From: Zygophlyctis sp. KS116
Lineage: Eukaryota; Chytridiomycota
Length of the DNA stretch: 29,409 bases
Assembly (NCBI GenBank): GCA_054661495.1
Contig: BAAFSQ010000116.1
Coordinates: forward strand, 1-29,409
Reading direction: 5' to 3'
Shown: one piece after another, positions 1 through 9,875 of the stretch
Layout: every line of letters starts with the position of its first letter
How positions within the stretch are numbered: position 1 is the first letter of the stretch
Notes under the pieces: generated by a model
What the model was told of the DNA's origin: nothing
Seen by the model: only the letters and a program-made list of their open reading frames with translations
The model's database searches: none
Made by a program: the position numbers and the translations under genes

Positions 1-872
1 ATGCAAGACTCATTTGTATCTTTTGAAAACCTCAATACCATTAACCACTCATCCGCTTGGATACCAAGAGTTTTTTCACATTTGAGAAGGAAATCAGAGT
101 CTATACCAACAGATATTGATAGTAGCGGACTTCATATGTTAACTTCATTTGCTCCATGGGGCTCTACTCCTACTGATATGAATATGGAAAGTAGAACCTT
201 GGCAGGCCGAAGTGATATTTGTAGGAAAAAATCCAATTCAGCAGATCCGATTATCATTGATAATAGTTGTATTGATGAAATTCCAGAGACTTTTCTTCAG
301 AGGAGTTCTTCACAAAAATCGGTGCATTCAAGATCAGTTTCTCTACCAACTACTTTTAAAGATTATTTACCAGACTTCTTGAATAATTTCATGTCTACGC
401 ATCCTGAAGATTTGGAAAATAATTCTAACAAGCATATATTTAAACTGGGAAACTCTCATTCTATTTATTTTGAAGGAACTGGGATAAAAATGTATACTGT
501 TTACATTATTGAAATGGAATTGATTAAATCAGATTCATCTAATCAAACTTTTAAGATTAAGAAGAGATTTTCGGAATTTAAGGATTTACATGATAATTTA
601 ATCAAGATTTATGGGGTAAAATTACCATCATTTCCAAAAAAGTCATTACTTGGTAAGTTTGGAAGTTTAAATGATTAGGGAGATTTTCTAGTATTGTCAT
701 TCAATCTAGAATGAACAAATTCATTCAACTTTTGGAATTTATTCTAAGAAATCCTATCTTGAAAGAGTCTACATTATTTTTGCATTTCTTAGGATTTAAT
801 CAAGAAAATTCACTGGAAGATTTTCGGTCAGATTGTTCAAATGAAACGTATACTACAGCTATGCAGCTATAA
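1..872 (+). CDS. PX-domain phosphoinositide-binding protein
   Basis: The protein has 281 residues from exons 1-652 and 679-872. The first 150 or so residues are polar, Ser-rich and unrecognised. The C-terminal half is a PX domain: the basic KKRFSEF motif near residue 188, whose Arg contacts PI3P in PX domains, then the Pro-rich loop LPSFPKKSLLG, then the closing helices (SRMNKFIQLLEFILRNP). The 26-nt intron 653-678 (GTAAGT...TTAG) was chosen because only this acceptor restores GRFSS after the loop in frame. It probably acts at endosomal or vacuolar membranes, like sorting nexins. The ATG lies at the very edge of the window, so a longer N-terminus cannot be excluded. The last 14 coding bases overlap the convergent TFIIE-alpha gene. 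Confidence 0.85.
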
Positions 873-1831
873 ATTCTTCTTCGTCTTCTTCATCATCATC
901 TTCAGCAGTCACGGTTGACGCTGTTACGTCTATTTCAATTTCAGTTTTAGGTAAATCTGTCGCAGGCATCACCCCATCTGACCCATTAGTATTTTCGCTA
1001 ACGGCCAGTTTGGAATAATAATTATCAAGATCTAGTGTAAAAAATGAAAATCTTGTTACATGCATTCTTTGAAGTTTTCAAGTTTTCTCCTCCTGATGAT
1101 GTAATTTCGACATGTACCGATACACTTGCACCAGATTCTTTTGAGAATTTCAAATCTTGTGCTTCTTCTCCTTCAAAGTCTTGAGTTTGAGACTTATTCT
1201 TTAACAAGTTTTCAAATTTAATTCTAGTGATTAGATTAATGACTTACTCTGGTAGAATGATTGAGTCTGTTAATTTTAGTAAATCCACAATCGGTTTACA
1301 TTCATTCATAAAGTTCATGAATCTTTCTGAATTTTCCTTTGATGCTTCATTCTTTTGATCTAAAAAAAGTTCCCCGCTGCAATAATCGCAAATGGGAATT
1401 TTATCTGCATTAGTCTCGAGAGTCAACATATCAAGTGCATTAAATTCCCTATTGCATGGCGTACAAACAAATGGAAGATTATTCATTTGATCTTGAACCT
1501 TTTTTTCGATAATCTTTCCAATTTTGTAGATTTTGTATTTGATTGCATTGATCGCATGTGGGAAATCAATAAAATAGTATGATTTTGAAGTCTTTGATCT
1601 CTTTTTAAAATCGTTTTCCAATGCTTCCCATCTTGATTCAACTTTAATGATCCCATCGGCTTTTAACTTGTAACAAACTCTATTAACTTCCTTTGTTTTA
1701 TCCTTTAGCGCTGTCGCTAATTCTTCATCAGAGAGAATGTTATTCTTGATGAGTAGATCAAAGATGACAACTGATTTGGGATCATAGAAACATCTCACAG
1801 TTTGCGATAATAACTTGTGAACTATTTCCAT
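859..1831 (-). CDS. TFA1: Transcription initiation factor TFIIE, alpha subunit
   Basis: The protein has 306 residues in exons 1831-1248, 1223-1060 and 1031-859. The introns are 24 nt (1224-1247) and 28 nt (1032-1059), and both restore frame exactly. Residues 1-100 form the extended winged helix (DPKSVVIFDLLIKNNILSDE), followed by a C4 zinc ribbon with Cys123, Cys126, Cys148 and Cys151. The tail is acidic (DDDEEDEEEF), as in other TFIIE-alpha proteins. It joins TFIIE-beta to recruit and stimulate TFIIH at RNA polymerase II promoters. At 306 residues it is somewhat short for the family. The ATG at 1831 sits just before the wing helix, so a small extra 5' exon is possible but not evident. Its stop lies inside the PX gene on the other strand. 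Confidence 0.92.
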
Positions 1832-2056
1832 TCCTAGGGTATTACAAACAAGTTTTATGGCTAATGATTCAAAAATTGAGGAATTTATTTGGTTGATCTT
1901 AAAATCCCTTAAACGATAAATTGCATTCTATGGATCTGGAGTCATTTTGCAAACTCCAGGAATATCAGCATCGTCATCCTGCGTTCGCACTGTAGGAAAA
2001 AAATTTAGCCATTTAATTTAACAATAAGCCTGCAGAAATATTTCGGACATGAATAA

Positions 2057-2764
2057 TCAATTACAAACGGTTGACACTAAATGCTCCATCTTAATAATAT
2101 TTCCCAATGCATTAAGTGTCCAATCTCTAGACATATTGAGTCTCTGTTGGGTGATCTTGATCAATTTAACTGAAATATACTTTAACTGTTGGAAACTTTG
2201 TATTTCCTCATCTTCTATCAGCTGATTAAAACTCTGTCTAAGAGCTGCTAGTGATAAGTTCCCTGCATTTATCGAAAGTTTCATACGATCGTCAGAATTA
2301 TGAAAAATGTTTTTACTTGGAAGAAGAGAGTCTAGAGACAAACGTTTTGAATATCTACTTGAATCCATGAATAAGAAATCTAAGTGATTATAAAGCAATG
2401 AAAAGTCCTCATTTATATTCCATAACTGTTTGACGTTTCCCTTGATCTCTTCCCTAGAGTTTTTTAAAGCATCTATAGATATTTGGTCTGAAAACAACGA
2501 TCCGAATTCGATTATATGAGCGGAATACAATTCAAATTCCTTTAATTTAGACCGACAGTATCTTTCTCCGGACTTTAAAGACTCGAGTAATTGGTATTTC
2601 AATTCATCAACCTCTTCTGATCCATGAATCATCTTTGCCGTACATCCATCATTGAAATTTGGGCTTTTCATAGAAGCAAGTGAGGAATAGCCACTATCAC
2701 AGATTGTGGAGCCATTAATATGATTGATCGTCTTTGTCTTTCTTTGCTTTTGAAGTTTGGGCAT
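2057..2764 (-). CDS. Unknown helical protein, family A copy 1 (dispersed member)
   Basis: The protein has 235 residues from the first ATG (2764) and no intron in its core. The function is unknown. The N-terminal 50 residues are basic and polar; the rest looks all-helical. It shares two blocks with four genes at 15.2-19.1 kb: a central block (QLWNINEDF, then YNHLDFLF) and a C-terminal block (TQQRLNMSRDW). There is no signal peptide or membrane segment, so it is probably cytosolic or nuclear. The 3' end is uncertain. The simple reading stops at 2057; alternatively a 75-nt intron (1990-2064) would join an acidic tail at 1989-1928. Upstream 2765-2948 is AT-rich promoter with a GC-richer patch near 2820-2860. 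Confidence 0.75.
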   Translation of the reverse strand: MPKLQKQRKTKTINHINGSTICDSGYSSLASMKSPNFNDGCTAKMIHGSEEVDELKYQLLESLKSGERYCRSKLKEFELYSAHIIEFGSLFSDQISIDALKNSREEIKGNVKQLWNINEDFSLLYNHLDFLFMDSSRYSKRLSLDSLLPSKNIFHNSDDRMKLSINAGNLSLAALRQSFNQLIEDEEIQSFQQLKYISVKLIKITQQRLNMSRDWTLNALGNIIKMEHLVSTVCN

Positions 2765-2948
2765 TATATTTTTATTTATGTTTGACTCAATCAAGAAAGG
2801 AAGAATTTAGATAAACATGCCGTCACTTATGGATCGAAAAACGGCAGCAAATCGGACACATTGTTTACCCGGAAGATCTATTTATAGCTTTTTAAGCTTT
2901 CAATTGTAATGAATATCTCGGACATTAAACATGTCTTAAATATTCTTT

Positions 2949-5900
2949 CTAATCAGTAAAAATCCCTTCCCATCCTGCTGCAGGAATCTCCCTTTTTCCA
3001 TCAATGTAAAGTCTGCATCTATCAACAAATGCACGAGATGGTTTATCGTCTGTTAAAGCAATAGCCTTTTTAAAGTGCATGACCGCAGACTGCCAGTTTC
3101 TGGATCTATATTCAGACAATCCAAGTTCATAGCAAATTAGAGTCTTATTATATTAGAAAAATTAAGCTTACAGTCATAGTATCATGTGATATTTCATTCT
3201 CTACACGGCCTAATATCTCAAATGCCGTTATTGGTTTTGTGATTCCACGGACTGCGATAGAATCTATTTCACGTGCATGGAACTGTTCTTTGATTGTTTG
3301 TCTGGTTTCTTCATCGGTCAAAATGGGAATTCCATATAATTTTGTCAGTTGCGTGAGTTTTTCAGATGCTCTGATTGATTCTAGAAAATTAAAGATTCTA
3401 GAGTTATACCTCCAATAACAGAATATTCAAACTGCACACCTGCACCAACCATTCCGCATAGCTCGGTTGTAGTGTTAATTCCAAATCCAACCTTTATAGC
3501 AGGAAATCCTTCCGTTTCTAGTTTAATTGACAAATCAAAAGAAGCTGCTCTGACTTAATATTAATAATGGGATTTTGTATTTACTGTCTAATGCTGCTTG
3601 AACAGCTTGTTCTGCGTGATTCATCGATTGAATAGGGGCGCCAAAAATGGCATTTGTCATGTTCCCCTTAAACTTTTCAATAATTCCTTATATTCAATCA
3701 AACAAGATTACCATTATGTTTATGGACAAATTCCAACGCCAGAGCGTAAAAAGAATTTAAAACGTAAACCAATTGCGCGGGTTCAAGTGCTTCTTTAATT
3801 GCACCAACTACTTTTTAAAAACCTATAATTTTACAATTTGTAATTGTCGCTGAAAGATAAGATATTCGTTGATTATTTCCGAGAAGTTTTGATCGACTTT
3901 CTAAAGATATAACATTTTCAACCTTGCCCGGAGTCATATATCTGCTCAAGGCCTCATAGATTATTCTCTCATCATTGATGATCTCTAAAAATAAAACCAC
4001 TTCAGGATTCTTTGAGTCATTTGCAGCACCAAGATTTTTTAAGCGAGTGATGCTATAGTGAATAAAATAGGAATTTCCATGCATAGTAAATTTAACATTT
4101 TTTCCAACAGATGCAGCTTTGCCTTTGTATATTTTGGCTATTTCACCAGAAATTGTCGGATTTTCACCTCCTAACCAATATTGATAAGACGTCAGTTTCA
4201 TGGATTTAATATTTTCATCCGAAATGTTTAGAAGTTCACCCTGGATAATGCTATTCTAAGAATCAATTCCTTGATCAAAATACCAATCTTCCATCTACGT
4301 CAAGCGAAATTGTAATCAAGTCAGAGCTATTCAAGCATGACAATAAATGGTCTCTCGCTTTAGTTACGCCGTCAAGGGATTCCTGCATATCTTTAAATAC
4401 CTTTGATTTTTCAATAGTAACAGCAGCTGAATATGAATAATAAATATGAAATACCTAATGCTGAGAACGAAAATAGTTGTTGCTCATCCTCCTTATTAAA
4501 AGAATTGGTTGCAGGTAGCTTATTAATCACTTGGGTAACACCAATGACCTCGTTCAAACTATTTCGCATAGGAACACAAAGTATATTTCTAGTGCGAAAA
4601 CCAGTTTTAATATCAACAGTTCGGTTAAAGCGGCTATCACTATAAGCTATTTTTGAACTTAATTCTAAAGATCCTACCGTCTGAAATATTAAGAACTTCT
4701 CCTGTCATTGCAACATGTCCTGCTATTCCAAGCCTCATCGGGAATCTAATTTCTGATGCACCTCTAGCCATGCGAGACCAAAGCTCTTCCTTTTCTTTAT
4801 CTATCAAGAACATCGCCGATCGCTCAGCATTGACAAGATCCTGAGCGGTTTTCATTATAACATTTATGAGATCTATTGTTAATTATAACCTAGGTGTACC
4901 TCCCATATCAAGTTCGTTTGACATCATTGAAGCTGTATTTAAAAACATTTTTATATCATCAGTTTTCTTGAGAGCACTTTGCTTAACATTTGAATGATTA
5001 AAAAGCAAAGTTCCCATACTTGCAATGGCTTTGACTACAAATTCATCCTCTACTGTAAAGAAGGGATTTCCCGCCTTTTTATTTATAACTTCAATGATTC
5101 CACAAACACGCATACCATCTCCAAATATAGGAGTAGACAAGATACAATCAACATCAATTTTATCTTTAAATTGTACTTCACACCCCTCTGTGTAGTATTC
5201 TGAAGTTTTTATATTATAAACATTAATTGGTTGACATTTGTTTAATGCAACATATCCAAATAATAATTCAAATGGAACTGTTACATTAATTTTTTGCCAA
5301 GTGCTAGATCTAACAGAAAGCTTTTCAGAATTAGCATCCATAAAGTACACCGTTGCATGTAATGCATCAGTAGAATCCAATATACATTGCAAAAGCAATG
5401 ACATTGATTTTGTCACGTCAACTTCAATAGCTATTTCTTGCATTGTCTGTAACATTGTTTGTAGTCGTTTACATCTTAAAGATAAAAATTCAACTGCAAA
5501 GGCATTTGTGTATTGATTTGAATTGCCTAGTTGTTTTTGAATCAATTCTGTGTCGATATGAGAGTTTAATAATTTGATATAAATATTGGGATTGAAGATG
5601 TTATTATTTGCCATCTGGCTCCTATCAGAATCATTGTTTTGATCAATATTTCTATTTGTAAAAATATCAAGCATACTTTCCATTTGATCCTTTTCCCGCT
5701 CCTCTAGTCTTTTTTTTAGACTGATATCTATGAGCCAACTCACCTGGAACCACCTATACTTATCTATCAAAACTTACATGCAGCTTATCTGTCTCTCCGA
5801 CGATTTTTAGATTCAACATCGTACAAATATAATCTACCTGTTTGGAAGAGCATTTAGCCAATATTCCTCTCAACATTTGATTTCTTTGTCCATCATTCAT

Positions 5901-6155
5901 TCCCGAAAAGGCAGCCCATGATGATTGAATTGAAGAATGCACAGAATGTTCTGAATTGTCTAAACTTAAATGTGGAGTAGCTGATTCTATCGGCTTTTTA
6001 AAAATATGGAATTGAGATTCAATCGGCGGAGCATTTTTGCTTTGGGATTTCTTGGCTATTGGAGGAATGGCACAAGTTGTAAATTTTGATTCTGGGTATG
6101 GCGACAAATTAAGAGTTTTCTGGGGAATGATCTCCCTATCTCTATCTGATTTCAT
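2949..6155 (-). CDS. Tandem-GAF class III cyclase-like protein with a degenerate catalytic domain
   Basis: The protein has 978 residues in 11 exons. Introns: 5759-5777 (or 5744-5777), 4873-4899, 4647-4677, 4427-4454, 4256-4283, 3811-3834, 3687-3711, 3554-3584, 3381-3409 and 3144-3171. Order: disordered N-terminus (1-180), GAF1 (about 220-390), GAF2 (about 415-570), a PAS-like linker (about 590-690) ending in LSRYM, cyclase homology domain (about 715-900), and the C-terminal tail typical of GAF-cyclases (residues 910-970, with YRSRNW). The fold is clear from HNGIIEKFKGN, NAIFGAP and FEYSVIG. The catalytic residues are gone: metal Asp1 is Thr726 and metal Asp2 is Asn771, while the transition-state Asn and Arg are Arg and Lys (SIRASEK). 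Only the substrate Lys (EKF) remains. It may bind cyclic nucleotides through the GAF domains and act as a scaffold or a regulatory partner; that is inference. Confidence 0.9.
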
Positions 6156-6262
6156 ATCCGGAAATTTAAAAAAATCCGTCCGAAACTCATATCAATGTTT
6201 AACCGTTAAATATTCATTATACCTTGCCCACATCCATATTTTGTTATCAGTTAACTCATAAT
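6156..6262. promoter_or_regulatory. Divergent promoter region, cyclase-like gene / KAE1
   Basis: These 107 bp separate the ATG of the cyclase-like gene (-) from that of KAE1 (+), so they must hold both promoters. No specific factor site is recognised. Confidence 0.45.
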
Positions 6263-7311
6263 ATGATTGCTCTGGGAATGGAAGGCTCAGCCAATAAATT
6301 GGGAATTGGAATCATTAAGCATTCGGATAATGGCCAAGTAGAAATTCTTGCAAATCAAAGAGTAACTTATGTTCCCCCTCCAGGACATGGATTCTTGCCA
6401 AAAGATACTGCAGCTCATCATCGGAAACATATATTACAACTTATCAAAGACTCATTGACTGAAGCATCAATTTCTCCAAAAGATATTGATTGCATTTGCT
6501 TTACAAAAGGGCCTGGAATGGCTAATCCGTTACTAGTAGTTGCTCAAGTTGCTCGCACACTCTCTTTACTTTGGAAAAAGCCATTAGTAGGAGTCAATCA
6601 TTGCATTGGACATATAGAAATGGGTCGCTTAATTACAGGGGCGGAAAATCCAGTTGTATTATATGTTTCTGGAGGAAATACTCAAATAATCGCTTATTCT
6701 AATCATCGCTATAGAATATTTGGTGAAACTATTGATATTGCAATCGGAAATTGTTTAGATAGATTTGCAAGAATCATCCAACTCTCAAATGATCCATCTC
6801 CTGGATATAATATTGAGCAATTTGCGAAATTGTAAGTTTTGTAATATTTAATCTTAGAGGTAAAAAATTCATTGAACTCCCTTATGTTGTAAAGGGAATG
6901 GATGTTTCTTTTTCCGGAATACTTAGTAGCATTGAAAATTTAGCAAAAGGAATGTTAACAAGAGGAGAATGTACAAAAGAAGATTTATGTTTTTCCTTGC
7001 AAGAAACAATGTTTGCAATGTTGGTTGAAATAACTGAAAGAGCCATGGCATATGCCAAAGCATCCCAAGTTCTTATTGTTGGTGGTGTTGGGTGTAATGT
7101 TAGACTGCAGGAAATGATGGGACTCATGGTTAAAGATCGGGGAGGATATCTATTTGCTACAGATGAAAGATTTTGTATTGATAATGGATTAATGATTGCT
7201 CAAGCAGGACTGCTAGAATACAAATCTACTGGAAAGGGAACTCCGATAGAAGAAAGCAACGTTACTCAGAGATTTAGAACTGATGAAGTTTATATATCAT
7301 GGAGAGATTAA
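6263..7311 (+). CDS. KAE1: tRNA N6-threonylcarbamoyladenosine (t6A) synthase subunit Kae1
   Basis: The protein has 340 residues in exons 6263-6831 and 6858-7311, with a 26-nt intron at 6832-6857. It is the catalytic subunit of the KEOPS/EKC complex, which transfers threonylcarbamoyl to A37 of ANN-decoding tRNAs. The N-terminus [16 protein letters not shown] is the family signature. The metal-binding HxxxH is present (His113, His117 in NHCIGH), as are the nucleotide loop SGGNTQ (about 136-141) and the C-terminal metal Asp in [11 protein letters not shown]. The length matches the usual cytosolic form (about 335), and there is no mitochondrial leader. The ATG at 6263 was preferred over an upstream in-frame ATG at 6224 because the family starts here. 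Confidence 0.96.
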
Positions 7312-7346
7312 ACGATTGTTTTGAGGTTTTGAGTTGAAGCCCTTAG

Positions 7347-7559
7347 ATGTCTAAACGTAAATCGTCCATTGATGATAACCTGTTAGCGGATGATGCCAAA
7401 AAGCTTAGAATTGTAGATGTACAGCATCCGAAACTTCCTTCATCATTTGTAATTTCTACAATGTCAGACTCTGCTCTTCAGGAAAAACTGTATGTGGAAA
7501 ATCATTACAGAGACATAAATTCTACTCTGGCTCTCCTCAATCACAAAAGAAAAAGTTAA
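7347..7559 (+). CDS. Small charged protein of unknown function (70 aa)
   Basis: This 70-residue open frame starts with MSKRKSSIDDN, has a possible nuclear-localisation-like cluster (DDAKKLR), and ends in a basic tail (HKRKS). There are no membrane segments and no known domain is recognised. It lies 35 bp after KAE1 on the same strand. Its stop codon overlaps the stop of the convergent PFKFB gene by 4 bp (TTAA), the tail-to-tail packing seen elsewhere in the window, which supports it being real. A 24-nt intron starting at 7555 would replace the last residue and extend the protein by a few, but its GTT donor is atypical, so I kept the simple frame. Confidence 0.55.
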   Translation: MSKRKSSIDDNLLADDAKKLRIVDVQHPKLPSSFVISTMSDSALQEKLYVENHYRDINSTLALLNHKRKS

Positions 7560-9054
7560 AAGAATGAATCTGATTCAGTAAAAGTATCAGTCTTATCGTT
7601 GTACTGAAAGACGGTTAATTTTGTACCATAAGGATGTGGTTTTAAACAAAATAATGCATGTAGTGGCACTTGCAATACTGTCATTTCAACAAGTGGAATT
7701 CCACAAAAGTATGCCAAAAGAGTCCGCTAATTTTAATTGGATTGCTAAAATACCGTTACTGCTTGATGGGTTACCAATAATATATCTGATTCCATTCTTT
7801 CAAGCTCTACAATGATTGGCTGCAAACGATCAATCACATCTGCATAGCATTCACCACCCGGTCCTGGAAATCTAGAGATTAATTTATTCTTTGCACGAGT
7901 TGCAAATTCAGAAGGGTATTGTTCTTGTGCTTCCTGATATGATAGTGATTCACAATTTCCTGCATAAATTTCATTTAATGTTCTAATGTGCTGTATATTG
8001 TATTTTTGTGGGTCAAAATAAGCTACAGATTCTATAGTTCTACGCAATGTTGATGTTAAAACAGTAAATTGAGGTTCTGAATTTTCCCCAGAAAAAGGAT
8101 GACGTTCTTGAATGAATTTGTTCATTGCAAAAGCATATTTTCTCCCTAAAGGAGTCAATGGTGGATCTCCACCTATGCGATTTTCCAGATTGTATTCAGA
8201 CTCTCCATGTCTAGTAATCCATATTACACCTAAAATTTAAGATTTCATTGTATGAAATTACGATCATGAATATTTAATTGCATCAAATAAAATGCTGCTT
8301 GACTAGGAAGATATCCATGTATACGATTACTAATCATCTTTTGTCCCACATTTATCAATTTTATATAACTTAATCCTGCAGCCTCTTCTTCTTCTCCGAT
8401 AGTTTTATAAACCTTTTCATAATTCTTAATTCTCTCGTTAAAGTCTGCTATAGCCAAATCTGGGTCCATACGTGAATAGTCTGGTCCTTGCAATTTCAGT
8501 TTAATATTTTTTTCCAACAAATCATGATCTGTGCATATAGATTCAATAAAGAAAGCTTCAATATTCTTATGTTGTGCGACTCTTTTTAGAAGTTGCTGTC
8601 TTCTCTCCACTGTTGAATTTGTAGCATCATGAATGGCAACTTTACCCCCATTCTGCAACCATACAAAAACATCATCAAGAGTTTCCATTGCAGCCTGATT
8701 TCTAATTTCAACACTTTCAGCATTCATCGGATCAAAGAATCTAGCAGAGTGAGAGGTCTCTGGTTCCGCAGGAATAATTCCAGATGCAGCAGAAGAAGCC
8801 GAACCAGGCCGATCAGGAATATCCTTTTCCTTTTTCAATCTTCGACGATTCCCTACATTAAAAACTCTAGTCAAGTATCCAGACCAATTTAAATATTTAG
8901 ATAATTTTCTAGTGATATAAGATTTCCCCCTATTTTAAGACTGTTAAACTCACCTAGCAGGCAATCCAACCATAAATATTACATACTTTGGACCCAACTC
9001 ATTTCTTTGCTCAAATATCTTTTTAGTGCATAACGATCTATTGCGATCAATCAT
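7556..9054 (-). CDS. PFKFB: Bifunctional 6-phosphofructo-2-kinase / fructose-2,6-bisphosphatase
   Basis: The protein has 471 residues in exons 9054-8954, 8929-8262, 8229-7754 and 7726-7556. The introns are 24, 32 and 27 nt. The N-terminal kinase has the P-loop GLPARGKSY split by intron 1, followed by NWSGYLTRVFNVG. The C-terminal histidine phosphatase has TRHGESEYN (phospho-His), the SxxxR-type TSTLRRT, NEIYAG (catalytic Glu) and the second His in THQAV. Because both active sites are intact, the enzyme should both make and destroy fructose-2,6-bisphosphate and so set glycolytic flux; some yeast paralogues have lost the phosphatase His. The start follows the SSU72 stop by only 6 bp, in the same reading frame. 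The stop overlaps the convergent 70-aa gene by 4 bp. Confidence 0.95.
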
Positions 9055-9060
9055 AAGTTT

Positions 9061-9750
9061 TTAATAAAAAGAAACTGCGTGCAAAATCCTTGCATTAGTT
9101 TCTCTTTCTACTTGATTTAAAATAGATTCCATATCTGCATCAATATCTTGAGAGTTATTAATCTAATTTTAATTTTAAAAAAAAGTAATACCAGATCAGC
9201 AAGCCTATGTATAATTTTACCTCCAACTTGGGCTTCGGCATGATTATCTTTAATTTCAATATTTATAACATGAACACTTTTAGTCCCTTCTCCCTCCCTA
9301 TTAATCAAATCTAGATTATTAAAAAAGATAATCTTGAAATACCTTCACAAACTGCATCAAACACCCGTTCTTCACAAGTTATAACAATATCAAAATGTGA
9401 TTTAGTCTCTTGAAACCTTTCTGGAGCCTTTTTGATTTTTCTATTTCTGTCCAACATTTTTAAAATTCCATTATTATTGTAAAGATCGGCATTTTGATTT
9501 TTTAACTCATTATACATATCGTCATAAGGCTTTCCAAAGGGATAACTAAACTCTCAGTAGTATTAAATTACACATTTGGTTTATCCGGAGATGGGCCAGG
9601 TAATCGCACAGCAGTTCCAGTTCCAGCAGATTCAACATTAAATCCACTTTTCCTAAATTATAAGTAAAAACAAATGTACTCTAAAACACAGTGCGCCTCC
9701 ATTGATCTATTATTATTTGATGCACAAACTACACAGAATGTTTTTGGCAT
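9061..9750 (-). CDS. SSU72: RNA polymerase II CTD phosphatase Ssu72
   Basis: The protein has 191 residues in five exons: 9750-9680, 9652-9572, 9545-9343, 9310-9192 and 9162-9061. The introns are 27, 26, 32 and 29 nt. The low-molecular-weight-phosphatase-like loop is CASNNNR (Cys9 nucleophile, C-x5-R) followed by SMEAH. Further family blocks are [56 protein letters not shown] and the C-terminal ILHAVSFY. Ssu72 removes phosphate from Ser5/Ser7 of the polymerase tail and works in 3'-end processing. The length is normal for the family. The gene is followed, 6 bp after its TAA and in frame, by the ATG of PFKFB. Confidence 0.96.
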
Positions 9751-9875
9751 ATCTGTTACTTCTTAGGCGAAAGGGTAAACTATGTTGTGTCGATGGTTAT
9801 GTGTTGTGTTTCACCGTTTTAAAACGCACATCCTGAAACAGTGTGGCGCCAACTTAAAAAAGTAAACAGCAAAGA
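9751..9875. promoter_or_regulatory. Divergent promoter region, SSU72 / secreted repeat protein
   Basis: These 125 bp lie between two divergent start codons. They are richer in CG and GTG than the surroundings (GTGTTGTGTTTCACCG, GTGTGGCGCC). Such GC-richer patches recur at most promoters in the window. No factor site is recognised. Confidence 0.45.

Noticed and set aside
2949-6155. Pseudogene reading of the cyclase (many apparent frame breaks)
   Set aside because: Every break coincides with a 24-34 nt interval with splice-site ends, and phases close exactly across 11 exons. The catalytic losses are substitutions, not decay.
7556-9750. SSU72-PFKFB as one fused gene
   Set aside because: A clear TAA ends a complete Ssu72 C-terminus (HAVSFY) and PFKFB has its own ATG; readthrough is only a possibility.
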